A stretch of 64,000 nt of DNA from Algoriphagus sp. Y33 (GCF_014838715.1 NZ_CP061947.1:1302001-1366000); one strand, 5' to 3'; counted from the stretch's first letter, positions 36,406-45,677 are shown. Numbers and translations: made by a program. The notes: generated by a model not told the origin, from the letters alone.

Positions 36406-37281
36406 TTGGCAAATAAAACTGTAAAAGTGGGCTTAGTCCAGTTGAGTTGCTCTCCGGATGTGTCCGAAAATATGACTAAAACCATCGCCGGTGTACGTGA
36501 GGCTGCGGCCAAAGGAGCACAGGTGGTAATACTTCAGGAGCTTTTCCGCTCTTTATATTTTTGTGATGTGGAAGATTACGAAAACTTCAAGCTTGCTGAA
36601 GTGATTCCCGGTCCGTCCACGGAAATACTCGGTGATCTGTCCAAAGAACTTGGCGTTGTGATCGTTGCTTCTCTTTTTGAGAAAAGAGCTGAAGGATTGT
36701 ACCATAACACCACGGCAGTTTTGGATGCAGATGGAGCCTATTTGGGCAAGTACAGAAAAATGCATATTCCGGATGATCCAGGGTATTATGAGAAGTTTTA
36801 CTTTACTCCGGGCGATTTGGGCTATAAAGTTTTTCACACCAAATTCGGAAACATCGGCGTGCTGATCTGTTGGGATCAGTGGTATCCCGAAGCCGCAAGA
36901 ATCACTGCGCTGAAAGGAGCTGATTTCTTGGTGTATCCTACAGCTATTGGCTGGCACAAGGATCAAGCCCCTGATGTCAATGATGAGCAGTACGGAGCTT
37001 GGCAGACCATACAGCGTTCTCATGCTGTAGCAAATGGCATTCCTGTGATATCGGTGAATCGTTGTGGAAATGAGGGAGATATGAAATTCTGGGGAGGTTC
37101 TTTTGTTGCCAATCCTTTTGGCAGAGTTATTTTTAAGGCAAGTCATGATGAAGAGCAAATCCATGTGGAGGAACTCGATTTTGCCAAATCTGATCAGTAC
37201 CGTACGCACTGGCCTTTTTTGAGAGACCGTCGCATAGATTCTTATCAGCCGATTACCAAACGATTCCTTGACGAAGAATAG
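36406..37281 (+). CDS. aguB: N-carbamoylputrescine amidase
   Basis: 291 residues of the nitrilase superfamily. The Glu-Lys-Cys triad is visible: Glu in VVILQELFRSLYFC, Lys in YRKMHIPDDPGYYEKFYF, Cys in GVLICWDQWYPEAAR. The enzyme hydrolyses N-carbamoylputrescine to putrescine, CO2 and ammonia, the second step from agmatine. A stop lies at 36391-36393, and the only plausible start before KTVKVGLVQ is TTG at 36406, fitting the promoter just upstream. It is 6 bp ahead of aguA, one operon. Confidence 0.95.
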   Translation: MANKTVKVGLVQLSCSPDVSENMTKTIAGVREAAAKGAQVVILQELFRSLYFCDVEDYENFKLAEVIPGPSTEILGDLSKELGVVIVASLFEKRAEGLYHNTTAVLDADGAYLGKYRKMHIPDDPGYYEKFYFTPGDLGYKVFHTKFGNIGVLICWDQWYPEAARITALKGADFLVYPTAIGWHKDQAPDVNDEQYGAWQTIQRSHAVANGIPVISVNRCGNEGDMKFWGGSFVANPFGRVIFKASHDEEQIHVEELDFAKSDQYRTHWPFLRDRRIDSYQPITKRFLDEE

Positions 37282-37287
37282 ACCCTT

Positions 37288-38361
37288 ATGACAGATATCT
37301 TTGCATTGGCCACATCGGTAGAGAAAACCCCCGCTGAGTTGGGCTACTATTTCCCCGCAGAATTTGCATGGCATACAGCTACCTGGTTGAGTTGGCCGCA
37401 TAAGGAAGGTTCTTGGCCGGGGAAACTAGAGACCATCTTTGCTCCATATTCAGAGTTTATCAAATACGTGGCTCTTGGCGAAATCGTAAATATCAACGTG
37501 TCGGATCAGGCCATGAAGGATTTTGCGCTACTTCATTTGGAGCAGGCAGGAGTGAACTTGGCTAATATTTGTTTTCACTTTTTCCCTACCAATGATGCAT
37601 GGTGTAGAGACCATGGCCCTGCTTTCCTGATCAATCCGGATGCTGAGGTAAAGAAAGTATTGGTGAAATGGAATTATAATGCCTGGGGAGAAAAATATCC
37701 TCCCCATAATCTGGACAATCAAATTCCCATTAAAATTGCTGAGGAGCTGGGTATTCCATGTTTTAAACCCGGGATTGTGATGGAAGGAGGCGCTGTGGAA
37801 TTTAACGGAAAGGGTACCTTGCTGACCTCTGAAGCATGTCTGCTGAATGAAAATAGAAATCCTCACCTGAAACAGGATCAAATAGAGCGGTACCTGCAGG
37901 ATTATTATGGAGTGAAACAAATCCTCTGGGTAGGAGATGGGATTGTCGGTGATGACACGGATGGGCATATCGATGATATCACCCGCTTTGTCAGTGAAGA
38001 CACGGTGGTAACCGCAGTGGAAAAAAACAGAGCCGATGAGAATTACACCTTACTTCAGGAGAATTTGGACCGACTTCATAAAATGAGGTTGGCTGATGGA
38101 AAACAGCTCAATATTGTAGAATTGCCTATGCCTGCACCTGTGATCTGGGATGATCAGCGGCTTCCTGCTTCTTATGCCAATTTCTATATTTCAAATCATG
38201 CGGTGGTAGTTCCTACTTTCAGGGATGCCCATGATCAGGTAGCCCTGGATATTATTTCTGATTGTTTTCCGGATCGAAAGGTAGTAGGAGTAGACTCTAC
38301 TGACATTATCTGGGGTTTGGGCAGTTTTCATTGCCTGAGTCAGCAGGAGCCGTCGGTTTGA
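37288..38361 (+). CDS. aguA: Agmatine deiminase
   Basis: 357 residues of the peptidyl-arginine-deiminase-like superfamily. The substrate and catalytic segments are TNDAWCRDHGPAFL, GIVMEGGAVEFNG, GDDTDGHIDDITRFV (His and Asp) and the nucleophile Cys in LGSFHCLSQQEP at the C-terminus. It converts agmatine to N-carbamoylputrescine, the substrate of the gene just upstream. The pair thus makes putrescine from agmatine. No arginine decarboxylase is in the window. Confidence 0.95.
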   Translation: MTDIFALATSVEKTPAELGYYFPAEFAWHTATWLSWPHKEGSWPGKLETIFAPYSEFIKYVALGEIVNINVSDQAMKDFALLHLEQAGVNLANICFHFFPTNDAWCRDHGPAFLINPDAEVKKVLVKWNYNAWGEKYPPHNLDNQIPIKIAEELGIPCFKPGIVMEGGAVEFNGKGTLLTSEACLLNENRNPHLKQDQIERYLQDYYGVKQILWVGDGIVGDDTDGHIDDITRFVSEDTVVTAVEKNRADENYTLLQENLDRLHKMRLADGKQLNIVELPMPAPVIWDDQRLPASYANFYISNHAVVVPTFRDAHDQVALDIISDCFPDRKVVGVDSTDIIWGLGSFHCLSQQEPSV

Positions 38362-38403
38362 CAAGTATTTTTCCTGCAAAAGCATAGCGGTGGAAAGATT
38401 TTT

Positions 38404-38437
38404 AGTGGTCTAAACCCTTGGGTTTAGGCCACTTTTC
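38404..38437. terminator. Hairpin between convergent aguA and protease genes
   Basis: A 14-bp stem (AGTGGTCTAAACCC / GGGTTTAGGCCACT, one wobble) with a 2-base spacer and a short T run (TTTTC). It lies 43 bp after aguA. Confidence 0.65.
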
Positions 38438-38489
38438 AGCGAATTATAATCTCAACCGGGCTTTAGTCAAATTAAACTTCATGGAGTTT

Positions 38490-39596
38490 TTATGAGAATA
38501 TAAATGGTCTTGGTGAAAAACAAAGGATAAAAATCACAATCGCAAACCAGCCCAATAATTTCCTTTTCCCATCCAGTTCTTTCAATCCGGATACTTCAGG
38601 GTGTTTCAGTCCCATTACTCTTCCCAATAAGAAACCGTAGAATAGCCAGCCTTGGTATCCCTGCAAATCCGGATTGACATACGCCAAGGCATACTGTAAA
38701 GCCGCAATACTAAGAACAAGGGTTATTCTATTCTGTAGGCTTAATCCTGATTTCGCAAAACAAACAAAGAGAAAACCTATGTACAAAGGAATCCACAGCA
38801 TGAGATCATTTAGGTCCGAATAAGGGCTAATCATTCCCATGCCGGCATACCCGACAAACAAAATGTATGCTGCCAGCGAGATCTCTTTGTGAAGTTTGGG
38901 GAAAAGGCCAAAAACCACATGTCCGCCATCAAGTTGGCCGATCGGAAGTAGATTCAAGGCCGTAAAAAACAACGCAAGAAAGCCTGCGAATAAATACGGG
39001 TAGTGGATCATTTCGGACATGGCCGGCAATCGGTCAGGATCGGCAAATAGTTCACCCAGTCCCCAAAAAAGCAGGTTATTTCCAAGTTCAAAATCCAGTG
39101 AGCCTTCTTCTACCTCAAAATCCGGATCAGCATACTCCGGGTGTATGGAATAAATATAGTCCGGTTCGGGAAGTGTGGTAAATCCATAGATAAGCACAAT
39201 CAAGGCGATAAGAAACCCTGCCAAAGGGCCGGCAACTCCTATGTCAAAGAATTTCTTTCTGCTGTTGACAAAACCTTTCATCTGAATCACTGCGCCAAAA
39301 GTCCCGATAGTCGGAATTCCTATAAAACCCAACCAACCTGGAATGAAGAATGGCAGTGTACACTTTACTTTATGATAAATAGCCGTAAAAAAATGACCTA
39401 ACTCATGGATAAGTAATATTCCTATAAAAGGCACAGAGAAGGCCATTGACTTCCGGAAATATTCCCAAGTAAGTAAGCTGTCTCCTTCACCAAGTACCGA
39501 TTTTCCATATACCCACTCAGCCCCTGCCAGCGTGGTGGTAATTAGTGTGACGAGAAATAATATTCCGTGACGGAGGTAATCTTTTTTGCTATACAT
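38490..39596 (-). CDS. Site-2-protease (M50) family membrane metalloprotease
   Basis: 368 residues with about eight transmembrane segments. The zinc motif HELGH is at residues 64-68 in a helix, and the third ligand is in LPIGQLDGGHVVFGL. A central insert (residues about 145-195) is acidic. These enzymes cut substrates within the membrane or act as housekeeping S2P homologues. The PDZ domain of RseP-type proteases is absent. It overlaps the upstream HAD phosphatase by 8 bp and is likely co-transcribed. Confidence 0.9.
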   Translation of the reverse strand: MYSKKDYLRHGILFLVTLITTTLAGAEWVYGKSVLGEGDSLLTWEYFRKSMAFSVPFIGILLIHELGHFFTAIYHKVKCTLPFFIPGWLGFIGIPTIGTFGAVIQMKGFVNSRKKFFDIGVAGPLAGFLIALIVLIYGFTTLPEPDYIYSIHPEYADPDFEVEEGSLDFELGNNLLFWGLGELFADPDRLPAMSEMIHYPYLFAGFLALFFTALNLLPIGQLDGGHVVFGLFPKLHKEISLAAYILFVGYAGMGMISPYSDLNDLMLWIPLYIGFLFVCFAKSGLSLQNRITLVLSIAALQYALAYVNPDLQGYQGWLFYGFLLGRVMGLKHPEVSGLKELDGKRKLLGWFAIVIFILCFSPRPFIFS

Positions 39597-40218
39597 TCTT
39601 AAAATAATCGAAAATAACCTCAGTCCCCGTCACATGCACCGCTTGGATACCCACTGCTTTAGCTCCTTCCACATTGGCTGGCAAGTCATCAAAAAATATC
39701 ACCCGATCTCCTGAAGTTCCCAGATCTACCAGCATTTTTTCATAGATCTCCGGAGAAGGTTTAGCCAACCCCATCTCATGGCTCAAAAACACCCAATCAA
39801 AAATCGGATCAAAATTTTCCAGACCATGGTCCTCTTTTAGAATCCTATTTACGGCACTGATATGAATCGAATTTGTATTGCTCAATACGCCTACTTGAAA
39901 TTTTTCTCTCAATTTTGAAATTAATTTCAATCTTTCCGGAGGAATTTTTAGCAGCAAATCATTCCATAATTCATCTACTTTTTCGTCCTCCCAATCCTGC
40001 TGGAAATATCTTCTGACCTCATCTCTAAACTGGCCTGAGTTGATTCTTCCTACCTCATAATCCTTGTGGAAATCAGTTAGATAAAACCCATTCACTTTGT
40101 TATGTAAATCAACAGAAATCTCTTGACTGATACGCCTCATTGCTCTGCGGTAATCGAGATCAATGATGACATTGCCTAAGTCAAAAATCAAAAAGTCTGC
40201 ATCGGGAGCATTTTTCAT
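39589..40218 (-). CDS. HAD-IA hydrolase, YihX-like
   Basis: 209 residues from the ATG at 40218 (MKNAPDADFLIF). The frame extends ten codons further. Motif I is FDLGNVIIDLD (nucleophile Asp, as in YihX), motif II SNTNSIH, motif III Lys in LAKPSPEIYEKM, motif IV FFDDLPANVEGAKAVG. It probably dephosphorylates small phospho-compounds such as glucose-1-phosphate. It is upstream of, and overlaps by 8 bp, the M50 protease gene. Confidence 0.92.
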   Translation of the reverse strand: MKNAPDADFLIFDLGNVIIDLDYRRAMRRISQEISVDLHNKVNGFYLTDFHKDYEVGRINSGQFRDEVRRYFQQDWEDEKVDELWNDLLLKIPPERLKLISKLREKFQVGVLSNTNSIHISAVNRILKEDHGLENFDPIFDWVFLSHEMGLAKPSPEIYEKMLVDLGTSGDRVIFFDDLPANVEGAKAVGIQAVHVTGTEVIFDYFKNV

Positions 40219-40321
40219 GCGAAATAGAGGTTGTGTATTTGCATTCAAATATGTAACATTGCACTCCCAAAACCAAGGTTTACGGCGAATACAAGCTAAA
40301 AATTGAGGTTTTTCAAGTAAA

Positions 40322-40395
40322 GGGCCTATAGCTCATTCGGTTAGAGCAACTGACTCATAATCAGTAGGTGCCTGGTTCGAATCCAGGTGGGCCCA
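40322..40395 (+). tRNA. tRNA with CAT anticodon, probably tRNA-Ile2 (lysidine type)
   Basis: 74 nt with a full cloverleaf: acceptor GGGCCTA/TGGGCCC, D arm GCTC...GAGC, anticodon stem ACTGA/TCAGT with loop CTCATAA, T arm CCTGG TTCGAAT CCAGG, discriminator A73, no encoded CCA. The CAT anticodon could be Met or Ile2. The C4-G69 and C5-G68 pairs and A73 match the determinants described for tRNA-Ile lysidine synthetase, so Ile2 is favoured. It is followed directly by a terminator. Confidence 0.92.
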
Positions 40396-40405
40396 CTTTA
40401 TTATC

Positions 40406-40439
40406 AAGCACTTAGCATTTTTTTGCTAAGTGCTTTTTT
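40406..40439 (+). terminator. Intrinsic terminator of the tRNA gene
   Basis: AAGCACTTAGCA / TGCTAAGTGCTT stem, about 12 bp, T-rich loop and T run, starting 11 bp after the tRNA. Confidence 0.9.
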
Positions 40440-40478
40440 ATTTGCATGCCATTTGCACAAAAAAATATTTTAAGATAA

Positions 40479-40702
40479 GCCTTAGGCATAGAATTTCCGG
40501 AGCACTACAAGGACGTGGAAAACCTCTACCTCGAGAATTATGAAAATTTAGGCTACCGCAACTACAATCAGCTGAAGGAGAACGGAATTCAGATCCGGAA
40601 GAGCGAACGGGGGTGAAATTCGAAGAATTGACCAAGGTGATTTTTAAAGTTTTGGCACTCAATGTGGATGACAAAAGCATGTGCTTCAAAAGTCTGTGTT
40701 GA
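40479..40702 (+). pseudogene. Coding relic downstream of the tRNA, family unknown
   Basis: Two adjoining frames look coding. One is ...EHYKDVENLYLENYENLGYR (frame ending TGA at 40614-40616). The other starts at an overlapping GTG and reads VKFEELTKVIFKVLALNVDD, ending at 40702. Acidic, helical, with clean codon use, and probably parts of one or two genes cut off by an event next to the tRNA. I do not recognise the family. Position behind a tRNA hints at the scar of an integrated element, but no integrase or duplicated tRNA end is visible. Confidence 0.4.
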
Positions 40703-40804
40703 CAGGTGAAGTATGGTTTCGTTGGCTGATAGTGTTATATATATCCAAAGCAGCACGCCAACCGATATAATTTCGTAGAATAATAGTAATTGATTTATAA
40801 GTAT

Positions 40805-41572
40805 TTAGTTATTAAGGCCTTCGAGCCACCTCAGAAATTCGCTAGCCTTCGCTTTACTGACCACAATAGCTTCGGGGGTGTCTACGCTGAGTTTTGTAAC
40901 GAGTTTGCGCGAAAAATGCCGTTCAATACTCGCAACGAATTTCTTGTTTATGAGGTATTGGCGATTGGCCCGGTAAAATAGTTCTGGGTCAAGTATCCGT
41001 TCTACTTCATCTAGGCTGGAGGCAAAAAAGAAACACTGGTTTGTCTGGGTGGTTATTTTAACTATTGTTTTGTCAAGATAGAAATAAGCGATGTCCTTCA
41101 CTCGAAGAGGGATAATCTTTTCCTTATATTCTACGAGTAGTGTTGTTTTGAACACATTTTTCAGGTGAGAGGATATCTTTCCAAGGGCTCGCGCGGCACT
41201 TGCCGGCTCAAATGCGGTCTTCATCTGGTGATACTGGGCCAGTGCAGTTGCGACCTTTTCACTGGTGATCGGTTTCAGGATGTAACTCACCGCATTCGTT
41301 TCAAAAGCCTCCATCATAAACTCGTCGAAAGCGGTACAGAATACGATTGGGCTGCTTATAGTAACCTGATTATAAATTTCAAAGCACATCCCATCGGCAA
41401 GTTGAATATCGGAAAATATCAGATCAATGGGCGGCTCTTTCGAAAGATAAGATACCCCTTGCTCCACCGAGTCAAGGATGGCAGCAACAGAGAGGTCACC
41501 ATCGATTTCATACAAAATCCGCTCTAGCTCTTTGGCAGCCTTCTTTTCATCTTCTATGATTAGGACGTTCAT
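40805..41572 (-). CDS. LytTR-family response regulator 2
   Basis: 255 residues. Receiver: IIEDEKKAAKEL, phospho-acceptor in PIDLIFSDIQLADG, Lys in YILKPITSEKV. LytTR domain from about 150 (LVEYKEKIIPLRVKDIAYFY to LSVDTPEAIVVSKAKASEFL). Overlaps the kinase gene by 4 bp (ATGA). Lies upstream of, and is divergent from, an RND efflux operon that it may control. That assignment is inference from position. Confidence 0.94.
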   Translation of the reverse strand: MNVLIIEDEKKAAKELERILYEIDGDLSVAAILDSVEQGVSYLSKEPPIDLIFSDIQLADGMCFEIYNQVTISSPIVFCTAFDEFMMEAFETNAVSYILKPITSEKVATALAQYHQMKTAFEPASAARALGKISSHLKNVFKTTLLVEYKEKIIPLRVKDIAYFYLDKTIVKITTQTNQCFFFASSLDEVERILDPELFYRANRQYLINKKFVASIERHFSRKLVTKLSVDTPEAIVVSKAKASEFLRWLEGLNN

Positions 41573-42576
41573 GGTATAATAATAGGAAGTTTTACACTGA
41601 AGGATTGCTTGGTTTTCTCGATGACTATGTCCTTGTCAAAAAGCAGGCGATATCGTTGAATAACATTGTCGAGACCTACCCCGGTGGAAAATGGAGTGAG
41701 TGATTTGGGTTGATAGTAGTTGGAAACAACCAGTTCCCGGCTTCCTTCATTATAAATGCTGATGGTCAGTGGCCGGGAAACCGAGGCAACGTTGTGCTTG
41801 ATCGCATTTTCAATTAGGAGTTGCAGTGTGAGCGGGGGTAAAAGGCTTGACAGCAGTTGACTATCCACTTGTATCACTATCTCCAAAGCGGATTCCATTC
41901 TTGCTTTTATGATATAAAGATACGATTCAATGAAGGTGAGTTCCTGCTCCAGTGTCGCTGAATCCGCCTTTTTGTAAGTAAGTAAATAGCGGTAAACATT
42001 TGCCAGTTCAGAGATATACTCCTTTACTTCCTTTTCATGTGTGATCGAACTAAGGGTATTTAGTGTGTTAAAAAGAAAGTGGGGACTTAGTTGCTCTTTT
42101 AAAGAAGAGATGTTAGCAGCAAGTTGTACCTGTTTCAGCCGTTCGATCTCAAGACTGTGTTTTTGCTTTTCAGACAGGACATGCAGATAATAAGCGAGAA
42201 AATAATAAAATGAGCTAAGCAGAAAAGCTCTGAAAAACATGATGAAATATCTTTTGATGCCGGGTGCGGCTGCTTGTTGGAGCATGTAGCCAGTGAAGTG
42301 GTTGAAAGCCCAATCTTCGATAATACCCAACAAAGCGGTGACGGCGATGCACGCAGCAATAAGAATCTTCGATTCTAAGAACCACATTCTTTTGGTGTTG
42401 TTCAGCAATGCATTCATGGCCACCCATATTGAGATATTATAGACAAAGGTATATACAAGGCTAAGCGCATGTAAATGCCATCCCGCATCGGTCGTGAGCG
42501 TAATCCGAAAAGAAAGGGTAATCAGCGACAGTGCAGCGGCAATACCAAAACCAAATTTCCAATTGATATTTTTCAC
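41569..42576 (-). CDS. LytS-like sensor histidine kinase 2
   Basis: 335 residues. Four membrane segments in the first 130 residues, then LKEQLSPHFLFNTLNTLSS (phospho-acceptor His), LTLQLLIENAIKHNVA (N box) and FSTGVGLDNVIQRYRL (G box). It is shorter than kinase 1 and has a small membrane sensor only, so an envelope or membrane-drug signal is plausible. Transcribed away from the efflux operon with a 409-bp divergent gap. Confidence 0.93.
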   Translation of the reverse strand: MKNINWKFGFGIAAALSLITLSFRITLTTDAGWHLHALSLVYTFVYNISIWVAMNALLNNTKRMWFLESKILIAACIAVTALLGIIEDWAFNHFTGYMLQQAAAPGIKRYFIMFFRAFLLSSFYYFLAYYLHVLSEKQKHSLEIERLKQVQLAANISSLKEQLSPHFLFNTLNTLSSITHEKEVKEYISELANVYRYLLTYKKADSATLEQELTFIESYLYIIKARMESALEIVIQVDSQLLSSLLPPLTLQLLIENAIKHNVASVSRPLTISIYNEGSRELVVSNYYQPKSLTPFSTGVGLDNVIQRYRLLFDKDIVIEKTKQSFSVKLPIIIP

Positions 42577-42985
42577 AAAGGCAAATTTAAACCATTACAT
42601 AACAGATCAATCAGGAAAAGTTCGTAAGGCGGGCAGGTTGGCTTCCGAAGCGGGCATTTCTGATTTGTAAAAATGGCATAGTGTAGTTAGGCTGTACTTT
42701 AATAGGGAGTTTCAATTGGACTTGCAACCTGACGGTTTAGGAAATCTGCCCGTCTCCCCTTGTGTTTTGCCCGCTTCATGCAAAATGTACTTTTAGACTT
42801 GCGGGTACCTCTGCTGCTTTGCACAGGGAAAATCAGAACCAGGTCAGCAATTCTTCTTTCAGCAACTTGGGAGTCGTTCTTCAAAAAAAGGCAAATGAAA
42901 TTGGGTAGGACCGAAGCGACTCACAGGGGAAGATCATAAACAACACGAGATCCCATCAGGCCCTTACAAATGAAATTAATAGGAC
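42577..42985. other. Divergent regulatory gap between kinase 2 and TolC gene
   Basis: 409 bp with no supported gene. It must hold promoters in both directions. TACTTTTA near 42790 is one base off the -7 consensus. I could not pick out a paired LytTR site. ACCGAAGCGACTCAC near 42910 is an inverted echo of the CGCTTCGGTC repeat core. Confidence 0.4.
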
Positions 42986-44314
42986 ATGAAATATAAAATT
43001 CTTTTCATCCTTCTTGCAGGTTTGATAAGTGATAGTCAAGCGCAAGACCATTTCTCACTTCTTCAGAGTATAGAATATACCCTGAAGCATCATCCCTCTC
43101 AGGCGGTGTACACTAACAATGTTGGCATTGCAGAGGCCAAAAGCGCTCAAACGGTGGCGGGTTATCTGCCACAGGTTTCTGGGTCAGCTACTTTCACAGA
43201 TAACCTGAAGTTGCAAACTAATGTGTTGCCTGCTGGGATATTTGGTCCCGAACCGGAAGAAATACAGTTTGGAACCAAGTACAACAGTAATCTGGGCATC
43301 GATGTAAGCCAAACACTTTACGACCCACAGAAAATTGTCGGAATCAGAGGGAACGAACCCTATATAGCCGTATCTCGCGTACAACAAGAGCATAATAACG
43401 AGGATCTCGCTTACAACACGGCAAAAGCCTATTTCCAGGTGTTAATCTATGAAGAGCAAATAGCCATACAGACAGCGAATAAAATCAAGTACGAAGAAAT
43501 GGTAAAAACCCTGCAGTACCAATTTGAAAAAGGTACTGTGCTTGAAAAGGATGTCGATCGGGTTAGGGTTAATCTGAATGCTGCCAACTATCAATTGGAA
43601 GATGCTAAGACAAGACGTCGATTAGCTGTAAACACTTTAAAAAATGCGATGGGTCTGCCCCTTGATGCTGACCTGGCAATAATAGATTCGATCAACTATG
43701 GGCAGTTTGCTGAACACAACGTGGACGAGGTTTTTGAATTGGAGGCTTTAACAGAGGTAAAGATAGGGGAAAAGTTGATCGAACTTCAGCAGGTGAACTT
43801 GCTGGCGAAGCAGGCAAGTTACCTACCTTCCATCAGCTTTTTCAGTAAAATCGCAGCACAGTCACTTGCCAATGATTTTTCGGATGCTTTCTCGTCATGG
43901 AAGGGTTTTTCCTATGTGGGACTATCGGTCAGCGTACCGATTTTCAGTGGTTTCCGCCGCCAGAGCCAAGTTAAAGAAGAGCGGCTAAAGCTTGAGAATG
44001 AAAAGTATAATTTCCAGATCAGGGAACAGTCCTACAGTCTGCGGTTTGAGAACGCAAAAACCTCGGTAAGTACAGCCTATGGTAATTATCAAAGTAATCA
44101 AGAGAATATGGCCCTTGCGCTAAAATTGCGGAAAGTCACCGAGTATCAATATCAGCGTGGGGTAGCTTCATTAACGGATTTTCTCAACGATGATACCGCC
44201 TACAAAGCCGCCCAAAGTAATTATATCAATAGCCTTTACAACCTGATTGTAAGTCAACTCGAGTTTCAAAAATCAAGGGGAAATCTTTTCGCCTTTTTAA
44301 CTACGCTCCAGTAA
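42986..44314 (+). CDS. TolC-family outer-membrane efflux protein
   Basis: 442 residues. Signal peptide MKYKILFILLAGLISDSQAQ. Two OEP repeats with long helices (SLLQSIEYTLKHHPS ... AYFQVLIYEEQI ... AKQASYLPSISFFSK ... LRKVTEYQYQRGVASLTDFL). It forms the outer-membrane channel and periplasmic tunnel of a tripartite pump with the adaptor and RND pump encoded next. The 257-bp gap before the adaptor is long for an operon and contains the 91-bp tandem repeats. Confidence 0.94.
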   Translation: MKYKILFILLAGLISDSQAQDHFSLLQSIEYTLKHHPSQAVYTNNVGIAEAKSAQTVAGYLPQVSGSATFTDNLKLQTNVLPAGIFGPEPEEIQFGTKYNSNLGIDVSQTLYDPQKIVGIRGNEPYIAVSRVQQEHNNEDLAYNTAKAYFQVLIYEEQIAIQTANKIKYEEMVKTLQYQFEKGTVLEKDVDRVRVNLNAANYQLEDAKTRRRLAVNTLKNAMGLPLDADLAIIDSINYGQFAEHNVDEVFELEALTEVKIGEKLIELQQVNLLAKQASYLPSISFFSKIAAQSLANDFSDAFSSWKGFSYVGLSVSVPIFSGFRRQSQVKEERLKLENEKYNFQIREQSYSLRFENAKTSVSTAYGNYQSNQENMALALKLRKVTEYQYQRGVASLTDFLNDDTAYKAAQSNYINSLYNLIVSQLEFQKSRGNLFAFLTTLQ

Positions 44315-44389
44315 ACTTGTTGTCATCCCTTGTACCAAGCGTACTAGCATAATTCCGTTTGGTCAGACATCTTTCAAATGATGGATATT

Positions 44390-44571
44390 ATGAAATCGAG
44401 CATGTCGTAAGTGACACAAAGAGTGATGTTTATTTACTGTGCGAGATTCCATATGACCTTTAAAGAACAATTATAAACATATGAAACCGAGCATGACTCC
44501 AAAGTCACACACTGCGATGATTATAATGCATGCGAGATTCCATGTGGCCAATATAAATCAATTATAAACAC
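44390..44571 (+). repeat. Two 91-bp tandem repeats in the leader of the adaptor gene
   Basis: Units 44390-44480 and 44481-44571. Each starts ATGAAA(T/C)CGAGCATG and contains GTGACACA or GTCACACA-like text and TGCGAGATTCCAT. Each ends CAATTATAAACA(T/C), after which the true adaptor gene begins ATGAAAAAACTA. Start-to-start distances are exactly 91 and 91 bp. The first ATG opens a 6-codon frame (MKSSMS). The second opens a 28-codon frame (MKPSMTPKSHTAM...) that ends with TAA 5 bases before the adaptor ATG. Confidence 0.8.
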
Positions 44572-45675
44572 ATGAAAAAACTAATTGTGCCCATCGGAAT
44601 ATCTGCCGCGGTAATACTGTCTATTATCCTGGCCCTTTCCGCCAACAAAAAGAAGATAGACCAAAAGAACCAGCCGGTAGACAGGTCAAACATCCCGGTT
44701 TCCGTAGGGGTTGCGAAGGTGGAAAAAGGTTCGCTCGATGCAATCGTACAATACCCGGCATTAGTGGAGCCTATGGAGGAAGCAGGTGTGTATTCCCACG
44801 CAAGCGGCATAATTTCACAATTAGATATTTTCTTAGGCAAACAGGTACATAAAGGTGAGATTATGGGAAAGCTGGATACAAGGATTCAACAAATCAATCT
44901 AAAATCGGCAGAAGCCAATCTAAATTCGACATCCATTTCCCGCGACAAAGCACTCAGAGACTATCAGCGAGCAAAAGACCTCTACGAACATAATGCCAGG
45001 TTGGAAATGGACATGCTATCGGCAAAAAGCAATTATGAAAGCAGCTTAGTCAATTTCGAAAACGCACAGGCCCAAATTGATCTAATCAAACAGCAAATTG
45101 CCAATTCAGCCATTGTTTCACCTGTGACAGGCACCGTTTCCAAACACAAAATCAAAGAAGGTGAGTTTGTTATTACAGGAACAGCTATTGCCAACATCAG
45201 TAACATCAGTAGAGTAAAGGCTACGGTTTATGTGAACCAGCAGACCAGCTACCAGCTTAAGGCTAACCAGGAAGCCACAATTACTACCCCGGTTTTTTCT
45301 GGAAAAACTTTTACCGGGCACATCGTTTTTAGTAGTCCTGTGGCAGATGATAACCATAATTATCAGGTTGACCTGCTGATCGAAAATTCAAGTGATATCG
45401 CTTTAAAGGGTGGGACCGATGTATTGGTATCCTTCATTACCCTATCAAGGTCGGATATCTTACGCATCCCCCAATCTGCATTAGTAACTGGCTCGTCAAA
45501 TCCAACTGTCTTTGTCGCAGAAAATGAAAGGGCAATTGAGAGACCGGTTACTACCGGCCATCGCCAAAACGACATGGTTGAGATCATATCAGGTCTACGT
45601 GAGGGCGAAACCGTTATCACCAGCGGATTAATCAATGTGAAGTCAGGCAGCCCAATAGCTATCATAACTATTTAA
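44572..45675 (+). CDS. RND efflux periplasmic adaptor (membrane fusion protein)
   Basis: 367 residues. N-terminal anchor helix (LIVPIGISAAVILSIILAL). Lipoyl half-motifs VEPMEEAGVYSHASGIISQL and NSAIVSPVTGTVSKHKIKEG flank a helical hairpin (about 105-165). Beta-barrel domain about 195-280, and membrane-proximal domain ending EGETVITSGLINVKSG. It bridges the pump and TolC channel. The next gene begins 2 bp downstream. Confidence 0.95.
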   Translation: MKKLIVPIGISAAVILSIILALSANKKKIDQKNQPVDRSNIPVSVGVAKVEKGSLDAIVQYPALVEPMEEAGVYSHASGIISQLDIFLGKQVHKGEIMGKLDTRIQQINLKSAEANLNSTSISRDKALRDYQRAKDLYEHNARLEMDMLSAKSNYESSLVNFENAQAQIDLIKQQIANSAIVSPVTGTVSKHKIKEGEFVITGTAIANISNISRVKATVYVNQQTSYQLKANQEATITTPVFSGKTFTGHIVFSSPVADDNHNYQVDLLIENSSDIALKGGTDVLVSFITLSRSDILRIPQSALVTGSSNPTVFVAENERAIERPVTTGHRQNDMVEIISGLREGETVITSGLINVKSGSPIAIITI

Positions 45676-45677
45676 AC

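Noticed and set aside
36553..37401. Long 282-codon minus-strand frame
   Set aside because: Antisense shadow of aguB, which has the full catalytic triad.
40438..40689. 83-codon minus-strand frame after the tRNA
   Set aside because: Opposes a plus-strand relic with better coding character.
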